From assembly GCF_002934625.1 (NCBI RefSeq), contig NZ_PTJD01000013.1:62001-126000 (forward strand): DNA of 64,000 nucleotides, written 5' to 3'. Under the pieces are notes generated by a model, which worked only from the letters and a program-made list of their open reading frames with translations, had not been told where the DNA came from and ran no database searches. Below are positions 34,019-42,636 of the stretch, in pieces (position 1 is the stretch's first letter; each line of letters begins with the position of its first letter). A program made the position numbers and the translations under genes. The stretch comes from Kineococcus xinjiangensis. GTDB taxonomy: Bacteria > Actinomycetota > Actinomycetes > Actinomycetales > Kineococcaceae.

Positions 34019-34675
34019 TCACCGCTCGCCGCGCGCGAGGCGCCGCTGCCCCTCGTTGGCGTCCAGGGCGGCCACGACGGCCGCGTCCTCGTCCGCGCCG
34101 AGCAGGGCCACCACGTCGTCGGGCAGGTGGTCCTCACCGGCCAGGTACCAGCGGGTGATCGGCGAGCCCTCCCGGGCCAGGCTGCGGGCCCGCTGCGGAT
34201 CCGGGGTGAGCCCTTCCGATGGGGTGTCGGCCCGCTCGATGGCCAGCTGCAGCAACGCAGGCAGTCGGTGCTTGCCCAACTGCCGCTGTGGCGTCACGTT
34301 CAGCGAGAGGACCACGTCCCCGCCGGACCAGGTGCTCCAGTCCGGATCCGGAGCGCCAGGCTGCACCGCTCCCGCCTGCCCGGAGTCGATCACGGCGTGC
34401 AGTGCGTCGGCGAGGTGGAGCAGCTGCTCGTACTCCTGCTCGTCGTCGCCGTGCGTGAAGATCGACAGGTTCGGGGCGTGGTCGGCGGACTCCACCGTCC
34501 AGGAGGCGTCCGCGTTGTAGGACCACGAGCCGCTGGTCGCGCCGCGCACCCATCCCGCCTCGGTCAGGGCGGCGGCCATCGCCTCGGCACTGCTGAGCAG
34601 GCCGGCGCCGGTGGCGCGCTGCAGCAGCAGCAGGACACCGTGGGGAACCTCGTGGGACTGGGCGGCAGTGGTCAC
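34019..34675 (-). CDS. hypothetical protein
   Basis: The product is 218 residues from GTG 34675, preceded by CGGAGGA at the right distance. The longer frame adds 64 Arg/Ser-rich residues that look non-coding, so I excluded them. The protein contains LLLLQRATGAGLLSSAEAMAAALTEAGWVRG, SWSYNADASWTVESADHAPNLSIFTHGDDEQEYEQLLHLADALHAVI and WSGGDVVLSLNVTP. There is no signal or membrane segment, and I recognise no family. It looks like a soluble alpha/beta protein. It is divergent from the HAD hydrolase gene 127 bases away. Confidence 0.65.
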   Translation of the reverse strand: MTTAAQSHEVPHGVLLLLQRATGAGLLSSAEAMAAALTEAGWVRGATSGSWSYNADASWTVESADHAPNLSIFTHGDDEQEYEQLLHLADALHAVIDSGQAGAVQPGAPDPDWSTWSGGDVVLSLNVTPQRQLGKHRLPALLQLAIERADTPSEGLTPDPQRARSLAREGSPITRWYLAGEDHLPDDVVALLGADEDAAVVAALDANEGQRRLARGER

Positions 34676-34802
34676 GACGGTCCTCCGAGAGCGGCGGTGT
34701 GCGGACGGACTGATCGTCGCGAGCTGCCGCGCCGCTGTCGAGACGCGGCCGCACTCCGGCGGTCGAGGGGCCTGGGACCATGGCCGGGTGCTGACCCGGG
34801 CC

Positions 34803-35402
34803 ATGAGCAGTGCAGACCTCCAGCCGGCGCCCCACCACGAGGCGCTGCTGTTCGACTGGGACGGCACCGTGGCCGACAGTCAGCAGGTCAACTTCGAGGT
34901 CCTGCGCGAGGCCCTCGTGCCGGTCGGCGTGGTGCTGGAGCAGTCATGGTTCGACGCGCGCACGGGGGTGTCGAGCCGGGAGATGATCGCCATGCTCGCC
35001 GCCGCCCAAGGGGTGGACGTGGACCCCGCAGCGGTCGCCGCGCGACGTGACGAGGCCTACCTGCGGCGCGCCCACCAGATCGGCGAGGTCCGCGCGGTGA
35101 CCGATGTGCTGCGCCGGCACCACGGTCAGCGCAGGACCGCCCTGGCCACCGGCGGTGCCCGGCGGACGGTGACCTCGACCGCCACGGCCCTGGGACTGCT
35201 GGAGCTCTTCGACGTCGTGCTCACGCGTGAGGACGTGCAGCGGGGCAAGCCCGCCCCCGACCTGTTCCTGCTGGCCGCTGAGCGGCTGGGTGTCGAGGCG
35301 CGCGGCTGCCTCGTCTTCGAGGACAGCGACGAAGGACTGGCCGCGGCGGAGGCCGCCGGCATGGACGCCGTCGACGTCCGCCCCCTGCGCCGAGTCGCCT
35401 GA
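34803..35402 (+). CDS. HAD-superfamily phosphatase (beta-phosphoglucomutase-like)
   Basis: The product is 199 residues. The HAD motif I is LLFDWDGTVADS (nucleophile Asp in DWDGT), motif II is LATGGARRTVTSTATALG, the lysine is in RGKPAPDLFLLAAERLG (motif III), and the acidic pair is VFEDSDEGLAAAEAAGM (motif IV). A helical cap (residues ~25-90) makes it subfamily IA, close to sugar-phosphate phosphatases or beta-phosphoglucomutases. It removes phosphate from, or moves phosphate on, a small sugar phosphate. I chose ATG 34803; a GTG at 34788 is in frame and equally lacks a good ribosome site. Confidence 0.88.
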   Translation: MSSADLQPAPHHEALLFDWDGTVADSQQVNFEVLREALVPVGVVLEQSWFDARTGVSSREMIAMLAAAQGVDVDPAAVAARRDEAYLRRAHQIGEVRAVTDVLRRHHGQRRTALATGGARRTVTSTATALGLLELFDVVLTREDVQRGKPAPDLFLLAAERLGVEARGCLVFEDSDEGLAAAEAAGMDAVDVRPLRRVA

Positions 35403-35709
35403 CCCTCACCTGGGTCCAGCGCCGACGACCGGCGGCGACGGCGGACGCTGGACAGCGGCTGTGCAGCGTTCGAGCGAGCCGTCGCGGCGCGTTCGAACGC
35501 GGCTCTTCGGCAGTGCTGACGCTCGGTCGGCGAAGGGTCTACCGGAACCGGTGAGGGCGGGCTACGGTCGTCTGCATGATGACCGGATCGGCCAACGGCC
35601 ACGCACAGATCGGTGATCCGGCGCTGCTCTGAACGGCAGCCGGGCTCGTGCCCCTCCTCTCCTCCCGCTCGTGAGGCCAACCACCACGATCGCGAAGGAG
35701 AGGACCACC
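35403..35709. other. spacer with a 14-base palindrome
   Basis: Between the HAD and VOC genes I see no convincing gene. CGCGTTCGAACGCG at 35488-35501 is a perfect palindrome, with a partial copy at 35467. A tiny ATG frame at 35577 encodes only 18 residues. AAGGAGAGG at the right end is the VOC ribosome site. The palindrome is a candidate regulator site. Confidence 0.5.
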
Positions 35710-36084
35710 ATGCCAGCCACGTTCAACCACACCATCATCGCCTCGCTCGACGGGCCGGTGTCAGCGCAGTTCTACACCGAACTCCTCGAAGCCGAGCCCG
35801 CCCCCAGTTGGGGGCCGTTCACGAACATCAGTCTCACGGACGGCGTCATGCTGCAGTTCGCAGCACCGCCCTTCGAGATCCAGATGCAGCACTACGCCTT
35901 CCTCGTCGGCGACGCCCACTTCGAGCGCGCCTACGCCTGGCTCGTCGATCACGACATCGAGCACTGGGCCGACCCGCACATGACGCGACCCGAGGAGACG
36001 AACTCCGAGCACGGCGGGCGCGGGGTGTACTTCAAGGACCCGGCGGGGCACCTGCTGGAACTCATCACCCGCCCGTACCTCTGA
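35710..36084 (+). CDS. VOC family protein
   Basis: The product is 124 residues from ATG 35710, with AAGGAGAGG eight bases before it. FNHTIIASLDGPVSAQFYTELLEAEPAPSWGPFTNISL opens the first VOC module with a metal His. MQHYAFLVGDAHFERAYAWLVDHDIEHWADPH is the second, and RGVYFKDPAGHLLELITRPYL ends with the metal Glu. Members include glyoxalases, dioxygenases and resistance proteins; the substrate here is not evident. The next genes downstream are broken and on the other strand, so it is transcribed alone. Confidence 0.9.
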   Translation: MPATFNHTIIASLDGPVSAQFYTELLEAEPAPSWGPFTNISLTDGVMLQFAAPPFEIQMQHYAFLVGDAHFERAYAWLVDHDIEHWADPHMTRPEETNSEHGGRGVYFKDPAGHLLELITRPYL

Positions 36085-36139
36085 ACCGGCACCGCACGGG
36101 TCGGAAACGGCTGGCGTCGGTTCGGGCGAGGCGAGCCGT

Positions 36140-36744
36140 TCACGAGGTGGTGACGTCGTCTTCGTCGATCCACTCGATGTCGACGACCACGTCGGCCGGT
36201 TCGCCGAAGACGGACGCTTCGACGAGGGCGGCTTCGCGCGCTTCGCTGCTGCGACGCGTGAAGGACCGCAGCGGCTCCGGTGAGCACGATCGTGGCGGCG
36301 GCGAGGGCGGTCGCCCGCCACCAGCCGCGGCTGCGGGTGCCCCCGACGAGGAACGGTCGGGGGTCGGCGTGGAACGCGGCGGACAGAAGGATGTACAGGG
36401 TGACGGGTGCCGCGGCGAGGGTGAGGAGCGCCACGAGAACCATCCACGGCGGGGTGAGGCGACGGCGCGGGCCCATGCGCGGGCTGCTCCACCGCAGCGG
36501 CGGTCAGCAGGGCTGACACGGCGCCGCGCAGGGCGGGGCCGTCGGGAGCCTCGGTTCCCGGCATCGGGGCGCTCGAGGGCGGCGCCTTGCCGGCGGGCGC
36601 GCTCGCGGAAGGCCCCGCCGCGCCGGGCGTCGTCCGTGCAGCGGTGCCGCGGTCGGGGGCCGCGCTTCCCGAGGCGCATGCGGTGGTTGCTGCGGTGCAG
36701 ATCGCGGCGACCGCGATGAGGATCATCCGGCGGGGGCGCACCAT
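36140..36744 (-). pseudogene. frameshifted lipoprotein/membrane protein locus
   Basis: Coding-like sequence jumps between three minus-strand frames. From ATG 36744 a lipoprotein start reads RRMILIAVAAICTAATTAC, then a Pro/Ala/Ser linker to about 36480, with no stop in its frame. From ATG 36476 (GTGGAGC before it) a two-helix membrane protein begins (PPWMVLVALLTLAAAPVTLYIL, WWRATALAAATIVLTGAAAVLHA). Near 36245 the G/C third-position signal moves again, to a frame ending EASVFGEPADVVVDIEWIDEDDVTTS at 36140. It is either one or two genes broken by frameshifts, or sequence errors. No family is recognised. Confidence 0.6.
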
Positions 36745-37075
36745 GAACTCCTCACGCTCGGTGCTGGTGCATCAGTGCTGTGCAGGCAGATCTTGAGCGG
36801 GTGGCCTGCACGAGCTGGCCGAGGCCCCAGGGGCCCGGCTGTGGCTGGTCGAGGGGGTGGGCGGGCGGCCCCTGGACGCCGCCGCCATGGACGTGCACAT
36901 CCGCTTCCTCACCCGCGCGTCAACGACGTGAACCAGCGACCAGCGCACCCCCTTCGAGGCCTCGCAACGACCGCGCGGTCATCGACGGACGAGGGCGTTC
37001 GCCGTGTCTTGTGGTGGCCCTATGGACCATCAAGATCACGGCAGGGTCGGCGGTGCGGGTCGGCCGTCAGCCGGG
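36745..37075 (+). other. spacer with a possible gene remnant
   Basis: No complete gene is visible. A coding-like stretch at about 36796-36921 reads LHELAEAPGARLWLVEGVGG and then PLDAAAMDVHIRFLTRAS before a stop. It follows an in-frame TGA, so it looks like a tail fragment of a lost gene rather than a gene. Its family is not recognised. Confidence 0.4.
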
Positions 37076-37588
37076 TCAGGTGGTGTTGAGGTCGTCGGCG
37101 AAGGCGGCGTGCAGGGCGGTTTCGTCGTGGTCGCCCTGGTCGCCGTGGTTGTGGTCGCTGCTGAGTTCGAACCAAAGGGTCTTGCCGGTCTCGGCTGGGG
37201 CGGGCCCGTCATGGACTTCGTAGCCCCACTGGCGTGCGAGGCGCTGCAGGAGCAGGAGGCCGCGGCCGTGTTCGGAGCGGTGGGTGGGGCGTCGTTCGTG
37301 GGGCGGCTCGGGTGAGGAGTCGTCGACCTCCACGCGCAGGCCGGCGGGGCCGGCGTAGAGGTGGACGGTCATGTCGGTGTGGGCGTGGACGACGACGTTG
37401 GTGACGACTTCGGTGAGCAGCAGCTCAGCCGGTTCGGGCACAGGGACGTCCCAGGCTGCGGCGACCAGGTCGAGCAGGCGCCGGGCGGTGCGGGGACTGG
37501 TGGGGCTGGGTGGGAGGGTGACGCAGGCCGTCCAGGGGTAGTCCAGCTCGTCGGGACTGGTCGGGGCAGTGTCGATGGTCGTCGTCAT
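37076..37588 (-). CDS. HATPase-type regulatory protein
   Basis: The product is 170 residues and shows an HATPase_c_2 domain. TARRLLDLVAAAWDVPVPEPAELLLTEVVTNVVVHAHTDMTV holds the N-box, LRVEVDDSSPEPP the G1-like region, and HGRGLLLLQRLARQWGYEVHDGPAPAETGKTLWFELS the G2 box and last strand. These RsbW-like proteins bind ATP and partner proteins in anti-sigma switching. It is the last gene of a three-gene minus-strand unit: Phd-like, PP2C phosphatase, then this, nine bases after the phosphatase. The pairing with a PP2C phosphatase supports a partner-switching role. Confidence 0.86.
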   Translation of the reverse strand: MTTTIDTAPTSPDELDYPWTACVTLPPSPTSPRTARRLLDLVAAAWDVPVPEPAELLLTEVVTNVVVHAHTDMTVHLYAGPAGLRVEVDDSSPEPPHERRPTHRSEHGRGLLLLQRLARQWGYEVHDGPAPAETGKTLWFELSSDHNHGDQGDHDETALHAAFADDLNTT

Positions 37589-37597
37589 GGCTCCACT

Positions 37598-38932
37598 TCA
37601 CTGCTCAGGTGCTTGACCGGCGGGGGGGCGCTGCCCGGGCAAGCCGAGGTAGTCCAGGACCAGCAAGGAGGCGTCGTCGTGCAGCTGGCCGTGCTGGTAG
37701 TCGAAGACGCCGCGGGCGATGGACCGCACCAGTTCCACTAGGGGCGACTCATTCAGGACGGCGCGTTCGATGAGGCCGGCGAGCATCTCCTCTCCGAAGG
37801 GCACCCCGTCGGCATTGGTGGCGTCGAGGATGCCGTCGGTGAGCAGGAAGAGCCGGTCCCCGGGCTGCAGGCGGGCCTCGGTGACCAGCGGCGGGGGCCG
37901 CTCGGGCAGTCCCATTCCCAAGGGAAGGGTCGGTTCGACGTGGGGCAGGGGGTGGACGTGGCGTCCGCGCAGCAGCATCGGCTGCAGGTGCCCGGCGTTG
38001 ACCAGCAGGAGCCGCCCGGTGGCCTGGTCCACCTCGCCCAGCATCGCGGTGACGTAGCGGTCGTCGGGGAACTCGGTGGCCAGTTCGGTGTCGATGCGCT
38101 CCAGGGTCTCGGCGAGTTCGTGGCCGTGGCGGCGGCTGTTGCGGTAGGCGCCGATGGCCAGGGCGGTGGTGACGCTGGCGGAGACGCCGTGGCCCATGGC
38201 GTCGAAGATGGCGAAGTGGGTGCGGTCGCGGTTGAGGGCGTAGTCGAAGGCGTCGCCGCCGACTTCGTAGGCCGGCTCCACTTGCCCGGCGATGGTGAGA
38301 CTGGAGACGTGGGCGGTCATCGGAGGTAGGACCTGCCACTGGATCTGCGCGGCCAGGGTCATCGGCCGGCTCTGGCGCACCCGGTGGTACTCATCGGTGA
38401 CGCGGCCTTTGGTGGCGACGAACTGGGTCACCAGGTCGGCGAAGCGACGGCAGTGCGCCTGCACCGCCTCGCCGGCCTGCTCCACGGACAGGGGCAGGCG
38501 CAGCCGCAGCACCCCCAGACGCTCGATGCCGTCCAGCGAGGGCGTCTCGACCAGCGCGCCACCACCAGCGGCGGCGGAGACGGGAGTGACCACGGACGTG
38601 CCAGCGGTGAAGGCGCGACCGGCGGTGGTGCCCTCGATGGCCACCGCACCGGCAGCCCCGTTCGGGTCAGCGGCGCCGCTGGGTGGCTGGTCGGGCTCGT
38701 CCAGGTCCAGGGGCATCAGTTGCTCCTGCTGCCAGTCGACGAGGAGGACCTGCACGTCGGTGGCGCCCATCCGTTGCGCGGCGTCGTGGATGGCGATCGG
38801 GAGCTCGACGGGGGCGGCGGAGTGGGCGAACTCCAGCAGGTGCGCCAGCGTCACGAGTGGGTCACCAGGGATATCGCAGGATGCTCCGCCGGTGAGTGCA
38901 GGCAGCCCGAAGGCGCCAGGGGTGGCGGTCAC
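37598..38932 (-). CDS. PP2C/SpoIIE-family protein phosphatase
   Basis: The product is 444 residues from GTG 38932. The N-terminal half (~1-200) is an uncharacterised, weakly GAF-like sensor region. The phosphatase half opens AAQIQWQVLPPMTAHVSSLTIAGQVEPAYEVGGDAFDYAL, carrying the metal Asp of GGDAFD. FAIFDAMGHGVSAS holds the second (DAMGHG) and GDRLFLLTDGILDATNADG the third; DDASLLVLDYLG ends the domain. SpoIIE-like phosphatases remove phosphate from anti-sigma antagonists. It is followed by an HATPase gene nine bases away and preceded by the Phd-like gene by three bases, so they form one operon. Confidence 0.92.
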   Translation of the reverse strand: MTATPGAFGLPALTGGASCDIPGDPLVTLAHLLEFAHSAAPVELPIAIHDAAQRMGATDVQVLLVDWQQEQLMPLDLDEPDQPPSGAADPNGAAGAVAIEGTTAGRAFTAGTSVVTPVSAAAGGGALVETPSLDGIERLGVLRLRLPLSVEQAGEAVQAHCRRFADLVTQFVATKGRVTDEYHRVRQSRPMTLAAQIQWQVLPPMTAHVSSLTIAGQVEPAYEVGGDAFDYALNRDRTHFAIFDAMGHGVSASVTTALAIGAYRNSRRHGHELAETLERIDTELATEFPDDRYVTAMLGEVDQATGRLLLVNAGHLQPMLLRGRHVHPLPHVEPTLPLGMGLPERPPPLVTEARLQPGDRLFLLTDGILDATNADGVPFGEEMLAGLIERAVLNESPLVELVRSIARGVFDYQHGQLHDDASLLVLDYLGLPGQRPPAGQAPEQ

Positions 38933-38935
38933 GGC

Positions 38936-39277
38936 TCAGTCCCGCTCACTCGCGGTGGCGCCTGCCGGGGGCGCCTCTGCCACTGCGATCGTCTCGGACA
39001 CAGCAACCTGCGCGCCGTCCAGAGCCGCGCCGTCTGGAGTCGTAGCGTCGGCGCTGGTGGAGGCGGTGGGCTGGGGAAGCATCGAGGGCACCGGCACGAG
39101 AGCGGCCATCCGCCGCCCGCGCCGGGTGAGGTAGATCGTCTCCCCGGCGTAGGCGACTCGGTTGATCAGGTCGGCCAGCTGTTCCCGAGCCAGGGAGACC
39201 TGCAGCTCGGCGATGCGCGCGGGCACCGGTGTGCCCGGCTCCTCAGTGGCCTCGCTCGGTGGCTGCACACCCACCAC
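38936..39277 (-). CDS. Phd/YefM-like antitoxin-family protein
   Basis: The product is about 113 residues. IAELQVSLAREQLADLINRVAYAGETIYLTRRGRRMAALVPV is the Phd/YefM DNA-binding fold (residues ~22-62), with the usual LAREQLADLINRV and YLTRRGRRMAALV strands. A ~45-residue Pro/Ala/Thr tail follows, where toxin binding would normally lie. No Doc- or YoeB-like toxin gene is next to it. Three bases separate its stop from the PP2C phosphatase start, so it heads that operon and may act as its regulator. The start is uncertain: TTG and several GTG codons lie between 39301 and 39268. Confidence 0.75.
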   Translation of the reverse strand: MVGVQPPSEATEEPGTPVPARIAELQVSLAREQLADLINRVAYAGETIYLTRRGRRMAALVPVPSMLPQPTASTSADATTPDGAALDGAQVAVSETIAVAEAPPAGATASERD

Positions 39278-39493
39278 ATACCCCGACCGCCATGCGACCA
39301 AACGGACGAGTTGTACAAGGCGGACACGGCCTCACCGGGCGCGTGCATCCCTCAGCTGCCTGCACCCGTCGCTGTCGTGTCAGCGCGACAGGCACCCCTT
39401 CGGTGTGCTCTGGTGTCTGGAGAGTTTCCGTCATGGTCGGTGGATACCGCCTCAGTGCAGTTCCGGCGCCATACCTTCCGGGTGGCTCATGCG

Positions 39494-41902
39494 ATGAGGA
39501 GACAGGTGGAGGACCTGGTGGCAGGTGCCGGCGACGTCGACTTCGCCGCTGCCTTCGAGGCCACCCCCACGCCCTCCCTGATCCTGGACCGCGACGCCGT
39601 GATCGTGGCCGTCAACAGCGCCGCCCTGCGTGCTGTGGCCCGCACCCGCTCCGACCTGATCGGGCGGTCCATCTTCGACACCTTCCCCGACAATCCCGAG
39701 GACCCCGACGCGTTGGGGTCGACCAACTTCAAAGCCTCGCTGGACCGGGTGCTGCAGACCGCCCGCCCGGACACGATGGCGCTGCAGAAGTACGACGTTC
39801 CCGCCCCCGGTGGAGGGTTCCTGCGCCGCTGGTGGTCTCCGGTCAACATCCCCCTGCTCGATGAGTCCGGACAGGTCCGGTGGATGCTGCACCGCTCCGA
39901 AGAGGTCACCAGCTACGTCGACGAGCGACTCCAGGCCACCACCGCTGTCGAGGCCGACATCGAGGCCGACGCCGACGATGACGCGGTGGCCGGGAGGGCT
40001 GCTGAGCCGGTGGCCGGGTCGGCGCTGCGTACTGCCCGCGCCGACCTGCAGCGTGCCGAGAGCGATCTCTACTTGCGTGGGCAGGAGCTGGGGGCGGCGT
40101 TGAGGACCGCCCGCCGGTGGGCCGAGCAGCAGGCCGGGCTGGTCGACATCGCCCACTCACTCGGCGAAGCCCAGGACGAGGACGCCGTTCTGAAAGTCAT
40201 CGCCAGGCACAGCACCAGCCTGCTGGGCGCTTCCGGATCAGGACTGTGCCTGCGTGAGCCCGACGACGCCCACGTCCGCTTCCTGATCACCGACACCATC
40301 GCCGCCGACGTGCGCGCCGCCGTGCAGCTGCTGCCGAGGGACCACCCACTGCCCATCGTGCACACCGCAGCGACCGGCGAGGCGCACTTCCACGAGGACC
40401 TGGCCGCCACCGTCGCCCGCTTCCCCGAAGCGGAGGAGCTCTACACCGCAGCTGACACCCAAGCCTCGGCCAGCGCCCCGCTGCGCGGGCACGGTCGGTT
40501 GCTGGGCTCGCTGGCGATGGCCTTCAGCCAGCCACGCACCTGGACCCAGCAGGACCGTGACCTGGTGAATGCCTTCGCGGCGTTGATCACCCAGGCGTTG
40601 GAGCGGCTGGCCGCTCGCGACGGGGAACGCGCCGCCAGCGCCACTGCGGCACGCTTCTCCGAGACCTTGCAGCGTTCCATGCTCACCGCACCTCCACAGG
40701 CGGACTACCTGCAGGTGGTGGTCCGTTACGCCCCGGCCGCGGCGGAGTCCCAGGTCGGCGGGGACTGGTACGACGCCTACCGCACCCCCGGCGGCTCCAC
40801 CAGCCTGGTCATCGGCGACGTCGCCGGTCACGACCAGAACGCCGCGGCGACCATGGGCCAGCTGCGCAACCTGCTACGCGGCATCGACCACGCCACCGGT
40901 GAGCCACCGGCGGGCGTGCTCAGCGCCCTGGACCGCGCCGCCCACGACCTCGGAGTCAACGCCCTGGCCACGGTGATCCTGGCCCGGGTGGAACAGCCGG
41001 CGCAGCACCTGGCGGCCGGCACCCGAGTGCTGCGCTGGTCCAACGCCGGTCACCCCCCGCCGCTGCTGCTGCAGCCGGGGGCGGCGCCGCGCTTCCTCGA
41101 CGCCAAGATCGACCTCATGGTCGGCATCGACCCGCACACCGCCCGCACCGACCACGAGGTCGTCCTGGTCCCGGGCGCCACGGTGCTCTTCTACACCGAC
41201 GGGCTCATCGAACGCCGCGACGCGTCGCTGGACGAGGGCCTGCAGTGGCTCGCCGGAGCGGCCCGTGAGCTGAACCACGGAACGCCGGAGGAGCTGGTCG
41301 ACGGGCTGCTGGAGCTGGTGGGTCTTCAGGTCGAGGACGACGTCGCGCTGCTCGCGTTGTACGCCCACCCCGAAGACGCCCTCCGACCGGCCGAGGCCGG
41401 AGCGAACCTCGACCCACGGCACGAACCCACCCTGAGCAGCGCCGGACCAGCTGACGATGCCGGCCCGCAGACGGCCACCGTCGTCGACGTCCGCGACGTC
41501 GACGACCACTGCGAGCGCGAGCAGGACGATCTCAGCGACACCGTCCTCCTCCTGGATCCTGATCCGGCCGCGGTCCGGCAGGCCCGCACCTTCGTGCACG
41601 ACTACTGCTGCCACCTGCAGACGAGCGAGGACATCTGCGACACCCTCACCCTGCTGGTCAGCGAGGTCGTCACCAACGCCATCTCCCACGGGCGCAGCCA
41701 AGCCCGGCTGCAGGTGAGCTCCACGCCCAGCACGATGCGGGTCGAGGTCAGCGACGACGACTCCCGCCTGCCTGTCCTGGCTCCCGCCGACCCCGATGCA
41801 CTCGGCGGACGCGGCCTGGCCATGGTCGACCTGCTCGCCAGCGCATGGGGAGTTCGCGAGGAAGCCATAGGCAAGACCGTCTGGGTCGAGCTGCACGCTT
41901 GA
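39494..41902 (+). CDS. PAS-GAF-PP2C-HATPase signalling protein
   Basis: The product is 802 residues starting at ATG 39494. A PAS-like domain (~15-140) opens FAAAFEATPTPSLILDRDAVIVAVNSAAL. A coiled region (~165-215) and a GAF domain (~220-385, DIAHSLGEAQDEDAVLKVIARHSTSLLGASGSG) follow. The PP2C domain (~400-625) contains ESQVGGDWYDAY, GDVAGHDQNAAATMGQLRNLL and TVLFYTDGLIERRD. A final HATPase domain (~670-800) has LTLLVSEVVTNAISHGRSQ and GGRGLAMVDLLASAWGV. It joins a sensor, an antagonist phosphatase and an anti-sigma kinase-like domain in one soluble protein. The other PP2C operon is divergent from it, 217 bases away. Confidence 0.93.
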   Translation: MRRQVEDLVAGAGDVDFAAAFEATPTPSLILDRDAVIVAVNSAALRAVARTRSDLIGRSIFDTFPDNPEDPDALGSTNFKASLDRVLQTARPDTMALQKYDVPAPGGGFLRRWWSPVNIPLLDESGQVRWMLHRSEEVTSYVDERLQATTAVEADIEADADDDAVAGRAAEPVAGSALRTARADLQRAESDLYLRGQELGAALRTARRWAEQQAGLVDIAHSLGEAQDEDAVLKVIARHSTSLLGASGSGLCLREPDDAHVRFLITDTIAADVRAAVQLLPRDHPLPIVHTAATGEAHFHEDLAATVARFPEAEELYTAADTQASASAPLRGHGRLLGSLAMAFSQPRTWTQQDRDLVNAFAALITQALERLAARDGERAASATAARFSETLQRSMLTAPPQADYLQVVVRYAPAAAESQVGGDWYDAYRTPGGSTSLVIGDVAGHDQNAAATMGQLRNLLRGIDHATGEPPAGVLSALDRAAHDLGVNALATVILARVEQPAQHLAAGTRVLRWSNAGHPPPLLLQPGAAPRFLDAKIDLMVGIDPHTARTDHEVVLVPGATVLFYTDGLIERRDASLDEGLQWLAGAARELNHGTPEELVDGLLELVGLQVEDDVALLALYAHPEDALRPAEAGANLDPRHEPTLSSAGPADDAGPQTATVVDVRDVDDHCEREQDDLSDTVLLLDPDPAAVRQARTFVHDYCCHLQTSEDICDTLTLLVSEVVTNAISHGRSQARLQVSSTPSTMRVEVSDDDSRLPVLAPADPDALGGRGLAMVDLLASAWGVREEAIGKTVWVELHA

Positions 41903-41939
41903 GACCAGTGCGTTGACCCACCAGCCCCGACTTCTCAGC

Positions 41940-42600
41940 CCTCACGCGGCTCACGACGTCGCGGTGCTCGTCCCGCAGATGCAAGCCGCGTCCGCGGAGC
42001 CGGATGTTGGTGTGGATCTCGATGCACCCGCGTCAAGGGCCCGGCATGTCGCGGTAAGGCGTCGCGGTGGGGCGGACGTGACGCGATGGTCGGTCGGACC
42101 GGCGAAGAGGGTGGCGCAGCAGCGATGGCGGCGTGGGCACGAGCCACCGCATCGCCGCCGCAACGTGTCGTTGTCACGGTGACAGCGAGGCAGAACTTCG
42201 TGGCGTAGTCCACCACCGCGCAGAGCCGCCAGATCCCGCCTGCGGGATGCGGACCTGGATGACCGCCTCGGCCGGGGCGAGCTTCAACTGCTCGTTCTCC
42301 GCCCGCCGCCGCTCGGTGGTGGGGCCCGCGCCAGGGATGCCCGGTGGCTCGGGAGCCGGCCCTCCCCGCCGGCGGCGACGAACCGGTCACACCAGGTGCC
42401 GACGGTGGCGGCGACGACGCCGTGGCGGGCAGCTTTGGACATGACGACCTCCCCGGCGAGCACGGCGAGCACCACAGAGAGGTGGACGTCGGGGCTGACG
42501 GGACGTGGATGCGAGCGACTCGTGCGATCCGCCCCTCACCGATCTTGGCTCGTAGGTGTGCCAGAGAGTCTGGCTCACCACAACCGGCGGGCATGTTCGC
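41940..42600 (-). mobile_element. decayed transposase (IS3/IS481-type DDE)
   Basis: Between the PAS-PP2C gene and the lipoprotein the minus strand holds pieces of a transposase in different frames. An HTH piece reads MSKAARHGVVAATVGTWCDRFV (~42300-42475), a linker piece reads ERRRAENEQLKLAPAEAV (~42270-42320), and the start of an integrase core reads WRLCAVVDYATKFCLAVTVT (~42180-42240). Later core sequence is unrecognisable. Frameshifts are frequent and no terminal inverted repeats or target duplication are clear. It is a fossil, not an active element. Confidence 0.65.
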
Positions 42601-42636
42601 GCCCGATCGCCGGTAGTGGCGTGCCGTCGTCGTGGA

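Noticed and set aside
35577-35633. 18-residue leader peptide
   Set aside because: The frame is very short, with no ribosome site and no attenuator-like structures after it.
38936-39277. Complete type II toxin-antitoxin system
   Set aside because: Only the Phd-like half is present; no toxin-like gene lies on either side.
38384-39493. Upstream extension of the PAS-PP2C protein
   Set aside because: It runs antisense over the PP2C and Phd-like genes with poor composition. The domain pattern starts at about 39494.
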